DNA of 64,000 nt from Microvirga flocculans ATCC BAA-817 (GTDB lineage Bacteria > Pseudomonadota > Alphaproteobacteria > Rhizobiales > Beijerinckiaceae): assembly GCF_000518665.1 (NCBI RefSeq), contig NZ_JAEA01000014.1:1-64000 (forward strand), in the 5' to 3' direction. The notes under the pieces are model-generated. The model was not told where the DNA came from. It was given only the letters and a program-made list of their open reading frames with translations, and searched no databases. The translations under genes were made by a program, and so were the position numbers. Positions 54,420 through 64,000 of the stretch are shown here, in pieces. Each line of letters opens with the position of its first letter. Positions within the stretch are counted from its first letter, which is position 1.

Positions 54420-55148
54420 TCAGGAGGAGGAGAGGCTCTTCCCGAGCCGCGCCTGGTATTCCCGGGCTCGCTGGTCGATCCAGGAACGGTCCGTGATGCC
54501 GCCGGGATTGGCGCGGGTCGCCATGGCGTCCATGAAGGCGAGGAAGCGCTCATGGGCGACGCCGTAAAGCCGGCGCAGCTCGTCCAAGGGCTCCGGATGA
54601 TCGTCGACGCGCAGGTCGAGGACCGGGTAGGGCTCGTCGCGCCAGATCTTGAGCGCGGCCGATTGCTTGCCCCGCTTGTCGCCGCCCTCCGCCTGTCCGG
54701 CATCGAGGGCCGCCAGCAGGCGGTCCGCGAAGGGCAGGTCCATGCGCCGCTTATAGGTGTCGAGGGTGGCCTCGATCACGGCAGGGCCGGCGAGCATGTT
54801 GCCCGCGACCGAGACGCCCTCGTCGCTGAGATGACCGCACCAGTCGATGCAATCCTTCCCCGTATGGGCCGCAGTGCGACCCTCCCGGTCGATCACGTGA
54901 AGCTGGCGCGTTTCCCGCCCGGGATCGCCCGCCGTGAGCATGGTCACGATCTCATGGGCGCTGCGGCCCTCGGCAAGAAGGCGAATGCCGTCCGTGCCAT
55001 AAAGCGGGTTGACGAGCGCCTGCGTGGCGAGCGCGCCGATCCGCGCCGCGCCATGGGGGCAGAGCGCTCCCACGGCGAAGAACTTGGTGGTGACGGCAAC
55101 CCCGAAGGCGCCGGTCTCGGGGTCCTTCGCGATGATCGACCAGGTCAT
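54420..55148 (-). CDS. DUF1028 protein (Ntn-hydrolase fold)
   Basis: A 242-residue protein beginning MTWSIIAKDPETGAFGVAV, then GALCPHGAARIGALATQALVN and GVSVAGNMLAG, all DUF1028 motifs. The family has an Ntn-hydrolase-like fold, often sits beside peptide transporters and peptidases, and has no proven substrate. The ATG at 55148 follows GAGGAG. It starts 10 bases after the gamma-glutamyltransferase stop. Confidence 0.9.
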   Translation of the reverse strand: MTWSIIAKDPETGAFGVAVTTKFFAVGALCPHGAARIGALATQALVNPLYGTDGIRLLAEGRSAHEIVTMLTAGDPGRETRQLHVIDREGRTAAHTGKDCIDWCGHLSDEGVSVAGNMLAGPAVIEATLDTYKRRMDLPFADRLLAALDAGQAEGGDKRGKQSAALKIWRDEPYPVLDLRVDDHPEPLDELRRLYGVAHERFLAFMDAMATRANPGGITDRSWIDQRAREYQARLGKSLSSS

Positions 55149-55158
55149 GGCCTACTCC

Positions 55159-56955
55159 TCAGCGGCCGACCGCATAGGCCTGCATGAGGCGCGGCGTCGC
55201 GGCCCCGTGCAGCAGCCCGTCCTTGTCGCGGCTTGCCGCAACGAGACGTCCGACGGTCCAGGCGGGCGCGACCTCGACGTCATGGCCGCGGGCGCGGAGA
55301 TCGTCGAGGACTTCGGCTCCGTAGGTTTCCTCGGCCATGAGGTGGCCGGGCTTCTGCTCACGCGGATAGAAGGATGAGGGGAAATGCGCCGTGTGCGACA
55401 TGGGCAGGTCGATGGCCTCCTGCAGGTTCAGCCCGTGATGGGCATGGCGCAGGAAGAGAAGCAGCTGCCACTGCTCCTGCTGGTCGCCGCCGGGCGAGCC
55501 GAAGACCATGTAGGGCTCGCCGTCCTTTTCCGCGAGGGTCGGGGTGAGCGTGGTGCGCGGGCGCTTGCCCGGCGCGAGGCTCGCGGGCAGGTTCTCTTCG
55601 AGCCAGAACATCTGCGCCCGGGAATTGAGCATGAAGCCGAGCTCGGGAATGACGGGCGAGGATTGCAGCCAGCCGCCCGAAGGCATGGCCGCGATCATGT
55701 TGCCGAAGCGGTCCACCACGTCGATATGCACCGTATCGCCACGGCGCGCCGAGCGCATGGACTGGAGCGTCGGCTCGCCGCCGGACACCTTGCGGTCCGT
55801 GGTGGAGAGGTCGCGTAGCGCCTTCAGGGTGCGCTCGACCTGATCCTCGTAGCCCTCGACGCGGCCGGGGCGAAGCTCCAGCGAAGCCTTGTCGGCGATC
55901 AGCTTGCGGCGCTCATCGTTGTAGGCGTCCGACAGCAGGGTCTCGATCGGAACGTCGATGAAGTTCGGATCGCCGTAATAGGCCTCGCGGTCCGCGAAGG
56001 CGAGCTTCATGGCTTCGACGACCGTGTGCACGAACGCGGCGCTGGTCGGGCCCATGGCGGCGAGATCGAAGCCTTTCAGCAGCGCCAGGGTCTGCAGGAA
56101 GACCGGACCCTGGCCCCAGGGCCTGATCTTGTTGACCCGGAAGTTGTGATACTCGTAGGTCTGGGGCGTGTCGTAGGAGGCCTGCCACTTCGCCATGTCG
56201 TCGGCCGTCAGCACTCCACGATGGCGCGAGCCGCTCTGGTCCATCACCTCCGTCTTGCGCACGAAGGCATCGATGGCCTCGGCCACGAAGCCCTTGTAGA
56301 AGGCATGACGCGCAGCCTCGATCTGGGCCTCGCGGTCGCTGCCCTTGGCCTCGGCCTCGCGGATGATGCGCTTCCAGGTATCCGCGAGCTGCGGGTTGCG
56401 AAACAGCTGACGGGGCTTTGGAACCTCTCCGCCCGGCAGATAGACCGCCGCGGAGGTTGGCCATTCTGTTTCGAAGAACTCCTTCAGGCCCTTGATCGTA
56501 TCCGCCACGCGCGGCAGGAGCGGATGGCCTTGCTCGGCATAATAGATGGCGGGCTCCAGCACGTCCCTGAGCGAGAGAAGCCCGTGATCGCGCAGCAGCA
56601 GCATCCAGGCGTCGAACGCGCCGGGCACGACGGTGGCGAGCATGCCGTTGCCGGGGATCAGCTTGAGCCCCTCGCCCCTGTAATGTGCGATGGTCGCGCC
56701 CTGCGGCGCCGTGCCCTGGCCGCACAGCACTTCGACCTTTTTGGTCCTGGCCGAATAGAAGACGGCGGGGACCTCGCCCGAAGGGCCTACCAGATGCGGC
56801 TCGACCACCTGCAGCACGAAGGCCGAGGCGACGCAGGCATCGAAGGCGTTGCCGCCCTTTTCGAGCATCGACATGCCCGCGGCCGAGGCGAGCCAGTGAG
56901 TCGAGGTGACGATGCCGAAGGTGCCGAGGATCTCAGGCCGTGTCGTAAACATCAT
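55159..56955 (-). CDS. Gamma-glutamyltransferase family Ntn hydrolase
   Basis: A 598-residue precursor. The predicted cleavage site and nucleophile is Thr408 in GDTVHIDVVDRFGNMI, followed by AMPSGGWLQSSPVIPELGFM. GNAFDACVASAFVLQVVEPH near the start is also typical. It differs from exported E. coli GGT in having no signal peptide, so it is probably cytoplasmic. Substrates could be glutathione, gamma-glutamyl peptides or related amides (as in cephalosporin acylase-like relatives). It is 25 bases after the permease gene and co-directional. Confidence 0.91.
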   Translation of the reverse strand: MMFTTRPEILGTFGIVTSTHWLASAAGMSMLEKGGNAFDACVASAFVLQVVEPHLVGPSGEVPAVFYSARTKKVEVLCGQGTAPQGATIAHYRGEGLKLIPGNGMLATVVPGAFDAWMLLLRDHGLLSLRDVLEPAIYYAEQGHPLLPRVADTIKGLKEFFETEWPTSAAVYLPGGEVPKPRQLFRNPQLADTWKRIIREAEAKGSDREAQIEAARHAFYKGFVAEAIDAFVRKTEVMDQSGSRHRGVLTADDMAKWQASYDTPQTYEYHNFRVNKIRPWGQGPVFLQTLALLKGFDLAAMGPTSAAFVHTVVEAMKLAFADREAYYGDPNFIDVPIETLLSDAYNDERRKLIADKASLELRPGRVEGYEDQVERTLKALRDLSTTDRKVSGGEPTLQSMRSARRGDTVHIDVVDRFGNMIAAMPSGGWLQSSPVIPELGFMLNSRAQMFWLEENLPASLAPGKRPRTTLTPTLAEKDGEPYMVFGSPGGDQQEQWQLLLFLRHAHHGLNLQEAIDLPMSHTAHFPSSFYPREQKPGHLMAEETYGAEVLDDLRARGHDVEVAPAWTVGRLVAASRDKDGLLHGAATPRLMQAYAVGR

Positions 56956-56980
56956 TTCTTATCCGAAGTTGGCGTCATTC

Positions 56981-57856
56981 TTACTGTTCGCGGGGATCGA
57001 GCGCGTCGCGCAGGCCATCGCCGAGAAGGTTGAAGCCCAGCACGATCAGGAAGATGGCCGTGCCCGGGAAGATCGACATCCAGGGAGCCTGATCCATGAA
57101 GTTCTTGGCCGTGTTGAGCATGGAGCCCCAGGAAGGGTTCGGCGGCTGCTGGCCCAGTCCCAGGAAGGAGAGGCTCGCCTCCGCGATGATGGCGGTTGCG
57201 ATGGTGAGCGTGCCCTGGACCAGGATCGGCGGCAGCACGTTCGGCAGAACGTAGCGCACCAGGATCCAGAAATCGGGAAGGCCGATGGCGCGCGCGCCCT
57301 CCACGTAATCCTCCGCCTTGACCGTCAGCACCTGTCCGCGGGTGAGGCGAATGAAGATCGGCATGGCCGAGAGACCGATGGCGATCATCGCGTTGGTCAG
57401 GCTCGGGCCGAGGAAGGCGGCCAGGGCGATGGCGAAGATGAGGAACGGGATGGCCAGCATGGCATCCGTGGCGCGGGAGATCGCCGCATCGATCCAGCCG
57501 CCGAAATAGCCTGCCACGAGGCCGAAGGGGACGCCGAGTACGATGGCGATGAACACGGAGACCACGCCCGCCATGATGGAGGCGCGTGCGCCCCAGAGCA
57601 TCCGGGAGAGAAGGTCGCGCCCGAGTTCGTCCGTGCCGAACCAGAACAGTTCGGATGGAGGCTTGCGGATGCTCGTGAAGCTCGGCTTGACCGGATCGAA
57701 GGGCGCGAGATAGGGCCCGATGATGGCTGCCAGGACGAAGAACAGGACGATGGCGCCGCCGAGAACGGCGCTCTTGTTCTTCAGGAACTTCGCAAGGACG
57801 CGGCTGCGCTTCTTCGGCAGGGCGACCTCATAGGCGACAACGGCTGTGGCGGTCAT
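56981..57856 (-). CDS. ABC transporter permease (DppC type), second importer
   Basis: A 291-residue membrane protein. FLKNKSAVLGGAIVLFFVLA is the first helix, followed by FWFGTDELGRDLLSRMLWG; the coupling loop is KAEDYVEGARAIGLPDF, and EASLSFLGLGQQPPNPSWG is near the end. Its ATG overlaps the DppB-type stop by 4 bases. Confidence 0.94.
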   Translation of the reverse strand: MTATAVVAYEVALPKKRSRVLAKFLKNKSAVLGGAIVLFFVLAAIIGPYLAPFDPVKPSFTSIRKPPSELFWFGTDELGRDLLSRMLWGARASIMAGVVSVFIAIVLGVPFGLVAGYFGGWIDAAISRATDAMLAIPFLIFAIALAAFLGPSLTNAMIAIGLSAMPIFIRLTRGQVLTVKAEDYVEGARAIGLPDFWILVRYVLPNVLPPILVQGTLTIATAIIAEASLSFLGLGQQPPNPSWGSMLNTAKNFMDQAPWMSIFPGTAIFLIVLGFNLLGDGLRDALDPREQ

Positions 57857-58800
57857 GCAGCGTGCCTCAGGCGGGGATTGACGAGAACGTAAAGGACATC
57901 GGCCAGCAGGTTCATGAAGATGAAGCCGACTGCCGTGCAGAGCACGACGCCTTGCACCACGGCGTAGTCACGGTTGAAGACCGCATCGACGATGAGCTTT
58001 CCGAAGCCCGGAATGGTGAAGATCTGTTCCGTGAGCACGGCACCGGCGAGCAGCTCGCCGAAGAGCAGGGTGGAAAGGGTCACGATGGGCACGAGCGCAT
58101 TGCGCAGGGCATGCTTGAGAATGACCTTCCGGGACAGAAGGCCCTTCGCGCGGGCCGTGCGGATGTAGTCGGAGCGCATCACGCCGAGCATGGCGCTGCG
58201 GGTATGGCGCATGAGGCTTGCGGCCAGGCCCGTGCCGAGCACGAAGGCCGGCATGAGCATGGTCTTGATGTTGAGCCACAAGTCCTCGGTGGGAGGGACG
58301 TAGCCGGAGGCGGGCAGGAGCTTCCAGCGAACGGAGATCAGCATGATGAGCATGATGCCGAGCCAGAAATTCGGGATCGACAGGCCCGAGAGAGCGATCA
58401 CGTTGGCTGTGTAATCGACTGTCGTTCCCTTCTTCACCGCGGAGATGATGCCGGTGGGAATGCCGATGGCCAGCGCCACGATCATGGCCATGATCGCCAG
58501 CTCGATGGTCACGGGGAGCTTGCTCATGATCAGGTCGAGCACCGGAATATCTGTGCGTAGGGAGATCCCGAGATTTCCGGTCAGGGCCGAGCTGATCCAG
58601 GCGAAGTACTGGACGGGGATGGGATCGTCCAGGCGATACTTCTCGCGCAGATAGGCGAGCACCTGGGGATCGCGCTCCTCGCCCGCCATGGTCAGGACCG
58701 GGTCGCCGGGCAGGAGCTTCTGCAGGGCGAAGACCAGGACCGACACGATGATCAATGTCGGGATGGCGATCAGTATTCGTCGTCCGATGTAGCGCAGCAT
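57853..58800 (-). CDS. ABC transporter permease (DppB type), second importer
   Basis: A 315-residue membrane protein. MLRYIGRRILIAIPTLIIVS begins the first helix; KLLPGDPVLTMAGE, GNLGISLRTD and the coupling loop RSDYIRTARAKGLLSRKVI are family-typical, and EQIFTIPGFGKL is near the end. It is separated from the binding-protein gene by 77 bases that hold a strong hairpin. Confidence 0.94.
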   Translation of the reverse strand: MLRYIGRRILIAIPTLIIVSVLVFALQKLLPGDPVLTMAGEERDPQVLAYLREKYRLDDPIPVQYFAWISSALTGNLGISLRTDIPVLDLIMSKLPVTIELAIMAMIVALAIGIPTGIISAVKKGTTVDYTANVIALSGLSIPNFWLGIMLIMLISVRWKLLPASGYVPPTEDLWLNIKTMLMPAFVLGTGLAASLMRHTRSAMLGVMRSDYIRTARAKGLLSRKVILKHALRNALVPIVTLSTLLFGELLAGAVLTEQIFTIPGFGKLIVDAVFNRDYAVVQGVVLCTAVGFIFMNLLADVLYVLVNPRLRHAA

Positions 58801-58835
58801 CAGCTCGTGGAACCCGCTTCAGAAAACAGAGGGAG

Positions 58836-58862
58836 CGTGCCCGGTTCTGTCGACCGGGCACG
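58836..58862 (-). terminator. Hairpin after binding-protein gene, second importer
   Basis: CGTGCCCGGT and ACCGGGCACG form a perfect 10-bp stem with a 7-base loop. Read on the minus strand it is followed by CTCCCTCTGTTTTCT. It lies 16 bases after the binding-protein stop and before the permease genes, a likely attenuator. Confidence 0.7.
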
Positions 58863-58877
58863 GGCTTGGTCAGGCTA

Positions 58878-60377
58878 TCAGGAGGCGAACTTCACGCCCT
58901 TCAGGCGGATCATGCCGTCCGGGTAAGGCTTGAAGTTCTGGACCTTCTTCGAATGAACGAAGGGCCAGGGCTGATAGTAGGTGTAGATGATCGGCAGGTC
59001 CTGGGTCAGGATTTCCTGGGCCGCATCGTAGAGCTGCTTGCGCTTGGCATCGTCATTGATGCTGCGGGCCTCGTTCAGGAGCTTGTCGACTTCGGCGTTG
59101 CAGTAGCGGCCGTCGTTCAGGGCTCCCTTGCAGGTCACGAAGGGATGGATGTTGCCGTCGGGATCGACGCGGCCGGACCAGCCGATCACGTTCACGTCGA
59201 AGTTGCCGGCCTGGGCTTCCTTCTGCATGGCGGCGAACTCGGTCGGGCGCAGCGTGATGTCGAAACCGGTTTCGGCCGCCATGGCCTGGATGATTTCGGC
59301 GATCTGCTGCGTCGTGGTGCTGGTGCCGAAGGTGAGCTCGAATTTCACCCGGTCCACGCCCGCTTCCTTCAGGAGCTGCTTCGCTTTGGCCACGTCGCGG
59401 CCCTTGGCGGCGAATTTCGGGTTGTTGTAGGGGCTCGCCTGCGGGAACGGCTGACCTGCCGGAGGATAGATGCCGGCGCCCACCACCTCGTTGATCACGT
59501 TGCGGTCGATGGAGAGCTCGAGCGCCTGACGCACCCGCTTGTCCTGGCCCAGCGGAGACTTGGCCCGCTCGCCGTTGTTGGTGTTGATGGTCAGGCCCTG
59601 ATAACCGATGCCCGAGACCGGAGCGAAGACCAGGTTGGAATCGCCCTTGGCGGCCGGAACGTCGCTCGGCGCGAGGCGCTCGATCAGGTCGAGATTGCCG
59701 GAGCGGAGATTGGCGAGGCGCACGGTGGTGTCCGGAATCGGCTGGAATACGATGCGCTCGAAGTTGTAGTTCTTGGCATCCCAGTAATCCGCGAACTTCT
59801 CCAGAACGATGCGGTCGTTCTGCACGCGCTCGACGAACTTGTAAGGTCCCGAGCAAACCGGCTTCTGGCCGAAATCTGCGGAGGCGAAGGCCTTCGGCGA
59901 CAGGATCATGCCCGCGCGGTCGGACAGCTGCGAGATCAGGGTCGCGTCCGGACGAGAAAGGTTCACCTTCACGGTCAGATCGTCGACGGCCTCGACATTG
60001 TCGACAGACGTCAGCTCGCTCTTGCGCAGCGAGTCCGGCAGGGTGCGGGCGCGGTCGAGATTTGCCTTCACGGCGGCCGCGTTCAACGGCTCTCCGTCAT
60101 GGAATTTCACGCCGGGGCGCAGCTTGAAGGTTAGCGACTTGCCGTCATCGCTCCATTGCCATTCCGTGGCGAGTTCCGGCGTGAACTTCAGGTCGGGCGT
60201 GATGTCCACGAGCTTGTTGCAGAGCGACGTGAACACGATGCGTCCGACGAAGGTGCGGGCGCGGTGCGGATCGAGCACGTCCGGATCTTCGTTCAGGCCG
60301 ATGCGCAGGGTCTGCGCGGACGCGGCGGTGCTCGCAAGGAGCCCGGCCGCCAAAGCCATCAGCAGTCTTTTCTTCAT
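58878..60377 (-). CDS. Peptide-type ABC substrate-binding protein, second importer
   Basis: A 499-residue periplasmic protein of SBP family 5. The signal peptide is LLMALAAGLLASTAASAQ, and the mature protein starts TLRIGLNEDPDVLDPHRAR. The motif TFKLRPGVKFHDGEPLNAAAV is typical. The combination with gamma-glutamyltransferase resembles glutathione or gamma-glutamyl peptide importers (GsiB class), but the ligand is not certain. Confidence 0.94.
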   Translation of the reverse strand: MKKRLLMALAAGLLASTAASAQTLRIGLNEDPDVLDPHRARTFVGRIVFTSLCNKLVDITPDLKFTPELATEWQWSDDGKSLTFKLRPGVKFHDGEPLNAAAVKANLDRARTLPDSLRKSELTSVDNVEAVDDLTVKVNLSRPDATLISQLSDRAGMILSPKAFASADFGQKPVCSGPYKFVERVQNDRIVLEKFADYWDAKNYNFERIVFQPIPDTTVRLANLRSGNLDLIERLAPSDVPAAKGDSNLVFAPVSGIGYQGLTINTNNGERAKSPLGQDKRVRQALELSIDRNVINEVVGAGIYPPAGQPFPQASPYNNPKFAAKGRDVAKAKQLLKEAGVDRVKFELTFGTSTTTQQIAEIIQAMAAETGFDITLRPTEFAAMQKEAQAGNFDVNVIGWSGRVDPDGNIHPFVTCKGALNDGRYCNAEVDKLLNEARSINDDAKRKQLYDAAQEILTQDLPIIYTYYQPWPFVHSKKVQNFKPYPDGMIRLKGVKFAS

Positions 60378-60418
60378 TCGATTGTCTCCAAGGTTCCTCT
60401 GGATGCTGTCCTCTGGGT

Positions 60419-61515
<1,097 letters not shown>

Positions 61516-61519
<4 letters not shown>

Positions 61520-62574
61520 GAGGCGGCTCCGCGGTGAATTTCGAGAGGGGCGTACCAGCAGCGCGCCCGGTGTCCGGGCTTGATCTCGGCGAGCGGCGGA
61601 GGATCGTTCGCGCAGCGGGTGTCGGCGAAGGGGCAGCGCGGCGTGAAGCGGCAGCCCTTGGGCATCAACTCGGCAGGAGGCACCGTGCCGCGGATGGTGG
61701 CGAGACGTCCCTGGCGCCGGCCGAGGGACGGCACGGAGCCCATGAGGCCGATGGTGTAGGGATGCTGAGGATCCTCGAAGATGGCCTCGACAGGCCCGCT
61801 CTCGACCACGCGGCCCGCATACATCACGGCCACCTCGTCGGCGACTTCCGCCACCACGCCGAGGTCATGCGTGATGAGGATCATGGCCGTGCCGGTTTCC
61901 TCCTGCAGACGGCGGATGAGGGTGAGGATCTGCGCCTGGATCGTCACGTCTAGCGCCGTGGTGGGCTCGTCGGCGATGAGGAGCTGCGGATCGTTGGCGA
62001 GCGCCATGGCGATCATGACGCGCTGGCGCATGCCGCCGGACATCTCGTGCGGATAGGCGCGCAGGCGCTTCTCGGGCGCGGGAATGCGCACTTTCTTGAG
62101 CATGTCCAGCGCCCGCTCCATGGCCTCGGCCTTGGAGACCCTGCGGTGCCGGACGATTCCTTCCGCGATCTGGTCGCCGATGGTGAAGGCGGGATTCAGA
62201 GAGGTCATGGGCTCCTGGAAGATCATGGCCATCCGGTCGCCGCGCAGATCCGCCCGCTCGCGCTCGGTGAGCGTCAGCAGATCCTGCCCATCGAACATGG
62301 CGGAGCCGCCGACGATCCGCGCCGGCGGGGTGGGCAGGAGCCCCATGAGGGCCAGAGACGTCACGCTCTTGCCGCAGCCCGACTCGCCGACGATGCAAAG
62401 CGTCTTGCCCTTGCTCACCGAGAACGAGACGTCGTCGACGACGTTCACGCCCTTCGGAGCGCCATCGAAGCGCACGGACAGCCCCTGGACGTTCAGCAGA
62501 GGCTGAGCGGATGTTGCAATCGTCTGTGGCGTATGGGCTTCCGTGATCGGTTGTCGCACCGCTTCATGTCCCAT
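61516..62574 (-). CDS. ABC transporter ATPase (DppD type), second importer
   Basis: A 352-residue ATPase with Walker [11 protein letters not shown]-loop [11 protein letters not shown], signature [10 protein letters not shown], Walker [14 protein letters not shown] and the Cys region [15 protein letters not shown]. The ATG at 62574 overlaps the end of the GntR gene by 11 bases; an ATG 18 codons upstream is in frame but lies deep in the GntR gene. Confidence 0.92.
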
Positions 62575-63337
62575 GGCGAAGTCTATCCTTGTTGTTCTGG
62601 GGCACGGGGTCTGCCTGTATCTGTTCATCGGTCCGGTCGGGCAGGGGGCGCGTCATGACCTTCAGGAGGCCCTCCCGCACGAGTTCCAGGTGCTCGCGCA
62701 TCGCATGTTCCGCCGCGCTGGCTTCCCGCTGGGCGATGGCCGCGATCACGCGGCGGTGCTGCTCCACATAGATCTTCTGGCGCTCGCTGGAGCGCGCGCG
62801 CTCCCGCAAGAGCTGCCATGTCGTGTCCTGGCGGATCCGGTCGACCATGTCGAAAATGGCGAGGAGAAGAGAATTGCCCGCCGCCTCCGCGATGGTGCGA
62901 TGCAGGGCGCTGTCCCAGAGTTCGCGGCCGTCCGCGTCGTACGAGGTCGCGGTCCTGTCGGCGAGGCGCATGAGACGCTCGATGTCGCCGTTCGTCGCCC
63001 GCATGGCCGCCAGCCGGGCGAGGGCGGGTTCGATCTCGAGGCGCACATCCATCACTTCGAGCGGATGGGTGCGCTTCGTCAGCTCCTCCAAGTTGGTCTG
63101 CGCCTGGGCCGGGCGGGGCCCAAGGAAGGTGCCCTTGCCCTGATGCCGCCAGATCCGGCCTTCGGCTTCCAGCACCTCGAGCGCCCGACGCAGAGCGCGT
63201 CGCCCGATGCCGAGCCGGGTCGCCAGCACCCGCTCGGATGGGAGGCGCTCTCCGTCGAAGGCGCTGTCGTCGAGGAGAGCTCTCAGCCGCCCGAGGGCAA
63301 AGTTCGAGCTGTCCGTTGAAGGATCCGGGTCGGACAT
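62564..63337 (-). CDS. FCD-domain GntR-family regulator
   Basis: A 257-residue FadR-type regulator. The winged helix covers about residues 10-70 ([40 protein letters not shown]). The C-terminal FCD domain has [19 protein letters not shown], the helix with [15 protein letters not shown] text ([14 protein letters not shown]) and [19 protein letters not shown] with metal-binding His residues. It heads the second importer operon and probably represses it in response to an organic acid; the ligand is unknown. Confidence 0.92.
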   Translation of the reverse strand: MSDPDPSTDSSNFALGRLRALLDDSAFDGERLPSERVLATRLGIGRRALRRALEVLEAEGRIWRHQGKGTFLGPRPAQAQTNLEELTKRTHPLEVMDVRLEIEPALARLAAMRATNGDIERLMRLADRTATSYDADGRELWDSALHRTIAEAAGNSLLLAIFDMVDRIRQDTTWQLLRERARSSERQKIYVEQHRRVIAAIAQREASAAEHAMREHLELVREGLLKVMTRPLPDRTDEQIQADPVPQNNKDRLRHGT

Positions 63338-63439
63338 GAAGGTCCAGTTTTGTGCGAAGCAATATTACGACGGATCCCCCAATCGCGATTTCCTGTTGCG
63401 CAATTCGAGTCTCCAGCGCAACAAGGCTAGCTCAGGCAT

Positions 63440-63460
63440 GAACCAATTTGCAACTGGTTC
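63440..63460. promoter_or_regulatory. Inverted repeat upstream of the FCD GntR gene
   Basis: GAACCA and TGGTTC are separated by 9 bases. The position, about 100 bp before the regulator start, is suitable for an operator, but the pattern is not the usual FCD-type site. Nothing else was seen in 63338-63622 apart from an imperfect CCTTCTCCC/GGGAGGG hairpin near 63590, a common intergenic palindrome in this order. Confidence 0.3.
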
Positions 63461-63622
63461 GGTGATGGTTCGTTAGTCGACAATGCCTCTTCGATCGGCA
63501 GGCCGGAGCCTCGAATTGAAGCTCTGCTCCCCGAAATGGCCTCTGCCGTGCATGGAATTTACGCAGCGGTAGGCGTGCTGCCGGGGTCTCCTTCTCCCGT
63601 GAGGGAGGGAAAGTCTCCCGGA

Positions 63623-64000
63623 TTACCGCCCTTCGCCTGAATTGATGAGCGCGCGGAGGCCGTCGCGGTAGGTCGGATGGCGGAGCGCGATGCCGAGCTC
63701 CTTCTTGATCCGTTCGTTCCGGACGCGCTTGTTGTCTTCGTAGAAGGAGCGCGCCATCGGGCTCTGATCCGCCTGATCGAAGGGCACTTCCGGTGGCGGC
63801 TCACGCCCGAGCAGTTGGGCCGCATAGGCGATCACGTCCTGCGGCGGTCCCGGCTCGTCATCGGTGACGTTATATATGGCATTGCGGTTCGGGTGGGCGA
63901 CGGAGGCCATGAGAACCTGGGCGACGTCCTCCGTGTGGATCCGGTTGAACACCTGGCCGGGCTTGACGATGCGTTGAGCGGTGCCGTCCACGATCTTCAG
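63623..64000 (-). CDS. NAD-dependent epimerase/dehydratase-like protein (5' end outside window)
   Basis: The C-terminal 125 or so residues of an extended short-chain dehydrogenase. The frame is open to base 64000, so the start lies beyond the window. GQVFNRIHTEDVAQVLMAS and AIYNVTDDEPGPPQDVI are typical of the YeeZ-like atypical epimerase group, and the C-terminus has ELGIALRHPTYRDGLRALI. The catalytic and Rossmann parts are not visible, so the reaction is not assigned. Confidence 0.82.
   Translation of the reverse strand: MKIVDGTAQRIVKPGQVFNRIHTEDVAQVLMASVAHPNRNAIYNVTDDEPGPPQDVIAYAAQLLGREPPPEVPFDQADQSPMARSFYEDNKRVRNERIKKELGIALRHPTYRDGLRALINSGEGR

Overview
The window is GC-rich, densely packed DNA from an alphaproteobacterium, most likely of the order Hyphomicrobiales. 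Supporting genes are a DUF1476 (F1-ATPase zeta-type) protein, a phasin, a pseudoazurin/NirK/NapEFDABC set, a high-affinity amino-acid-type transporter with a fused permease-ATPase, and the overlapping operon style. A genus such as Microvirga is only a guess. No rRNA, tRNA, CRISPR array, insertion sequence or phage gene was recognised.

Layout. (1) 1-3886: homogentisate branch of tyrosine/phenylalanine breakdown, a divergent MarR regulator and hmgA-fahA-maiA. (2) 4318-17420: an uncharacterised catabolic island. It starts with a branched-chain-amino-acid-type ABC importer (binding protein, LivH, a LivM-LivG fusion, LivF) and an IclR regulator. It continues with an SDR dehydrogenase, a two-domain EthD protein, a ketosteroid-dehydrogenase-like flavoprotein, an Old Yellow Enzyme, a metallo-beta-lactamase-fold protein lacking several metal ligands, a second EthD protein and an EamA transporter. 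A 33-bp element with a CGAACGCGTTCG-type core lies in front of three of its transcription units, which makes it one regulon. This is the best candidate for an undescribed system in the window.

(3) 17600-27586: a mixed region with an AraC-family regulator, an MscS channel, a stand-alone AraC DNA-binding domain, a phasin, a DUF1476 protein, a lipoprotein alpha/beta hydrolase and several small secreted proteins. A 21-bp-period direct repeat recurs here in front of putative -10 boxes. (4) 27696-38549: nitrate/nitrite respiration, comprising napEFDABC, a DUF4142 protein, nirK, a DUF1858 protein, a Crp/Fnr regulator, pseudoazurin, ccoG and nnrS, with four TTG-N8-CAA (FNR/NnrR-type) boxes. No nitric oxide reductase is present in the window.

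(5) 38607-63337: a peptide and amide scavenging region. A GntR-led minus-strand operon encodes a creatininase-family amidohydrolase, a ketopantoate-reductase-like enzyme, an SDR, a polysaccharide-deacetylase/imidase-like enzyme, a P1 (DmpA-like) peptidase and an isoaspartyl peptidase. Divergent to it runs a Dpp-type peptide importer with an M32 carboxypeptidase. A second Dpp-type importer, under an FCD-type GntR regulator, is linked to a gamma-glutamyltransferase, a DUF1028 protein and a TauE/SafE exporter. Each of the three ABC importers has a strong hairpin directly after its binding-protein gene. (6) The right edge holds the C-terminal part of an NAD-dependent epimerase-like gene.
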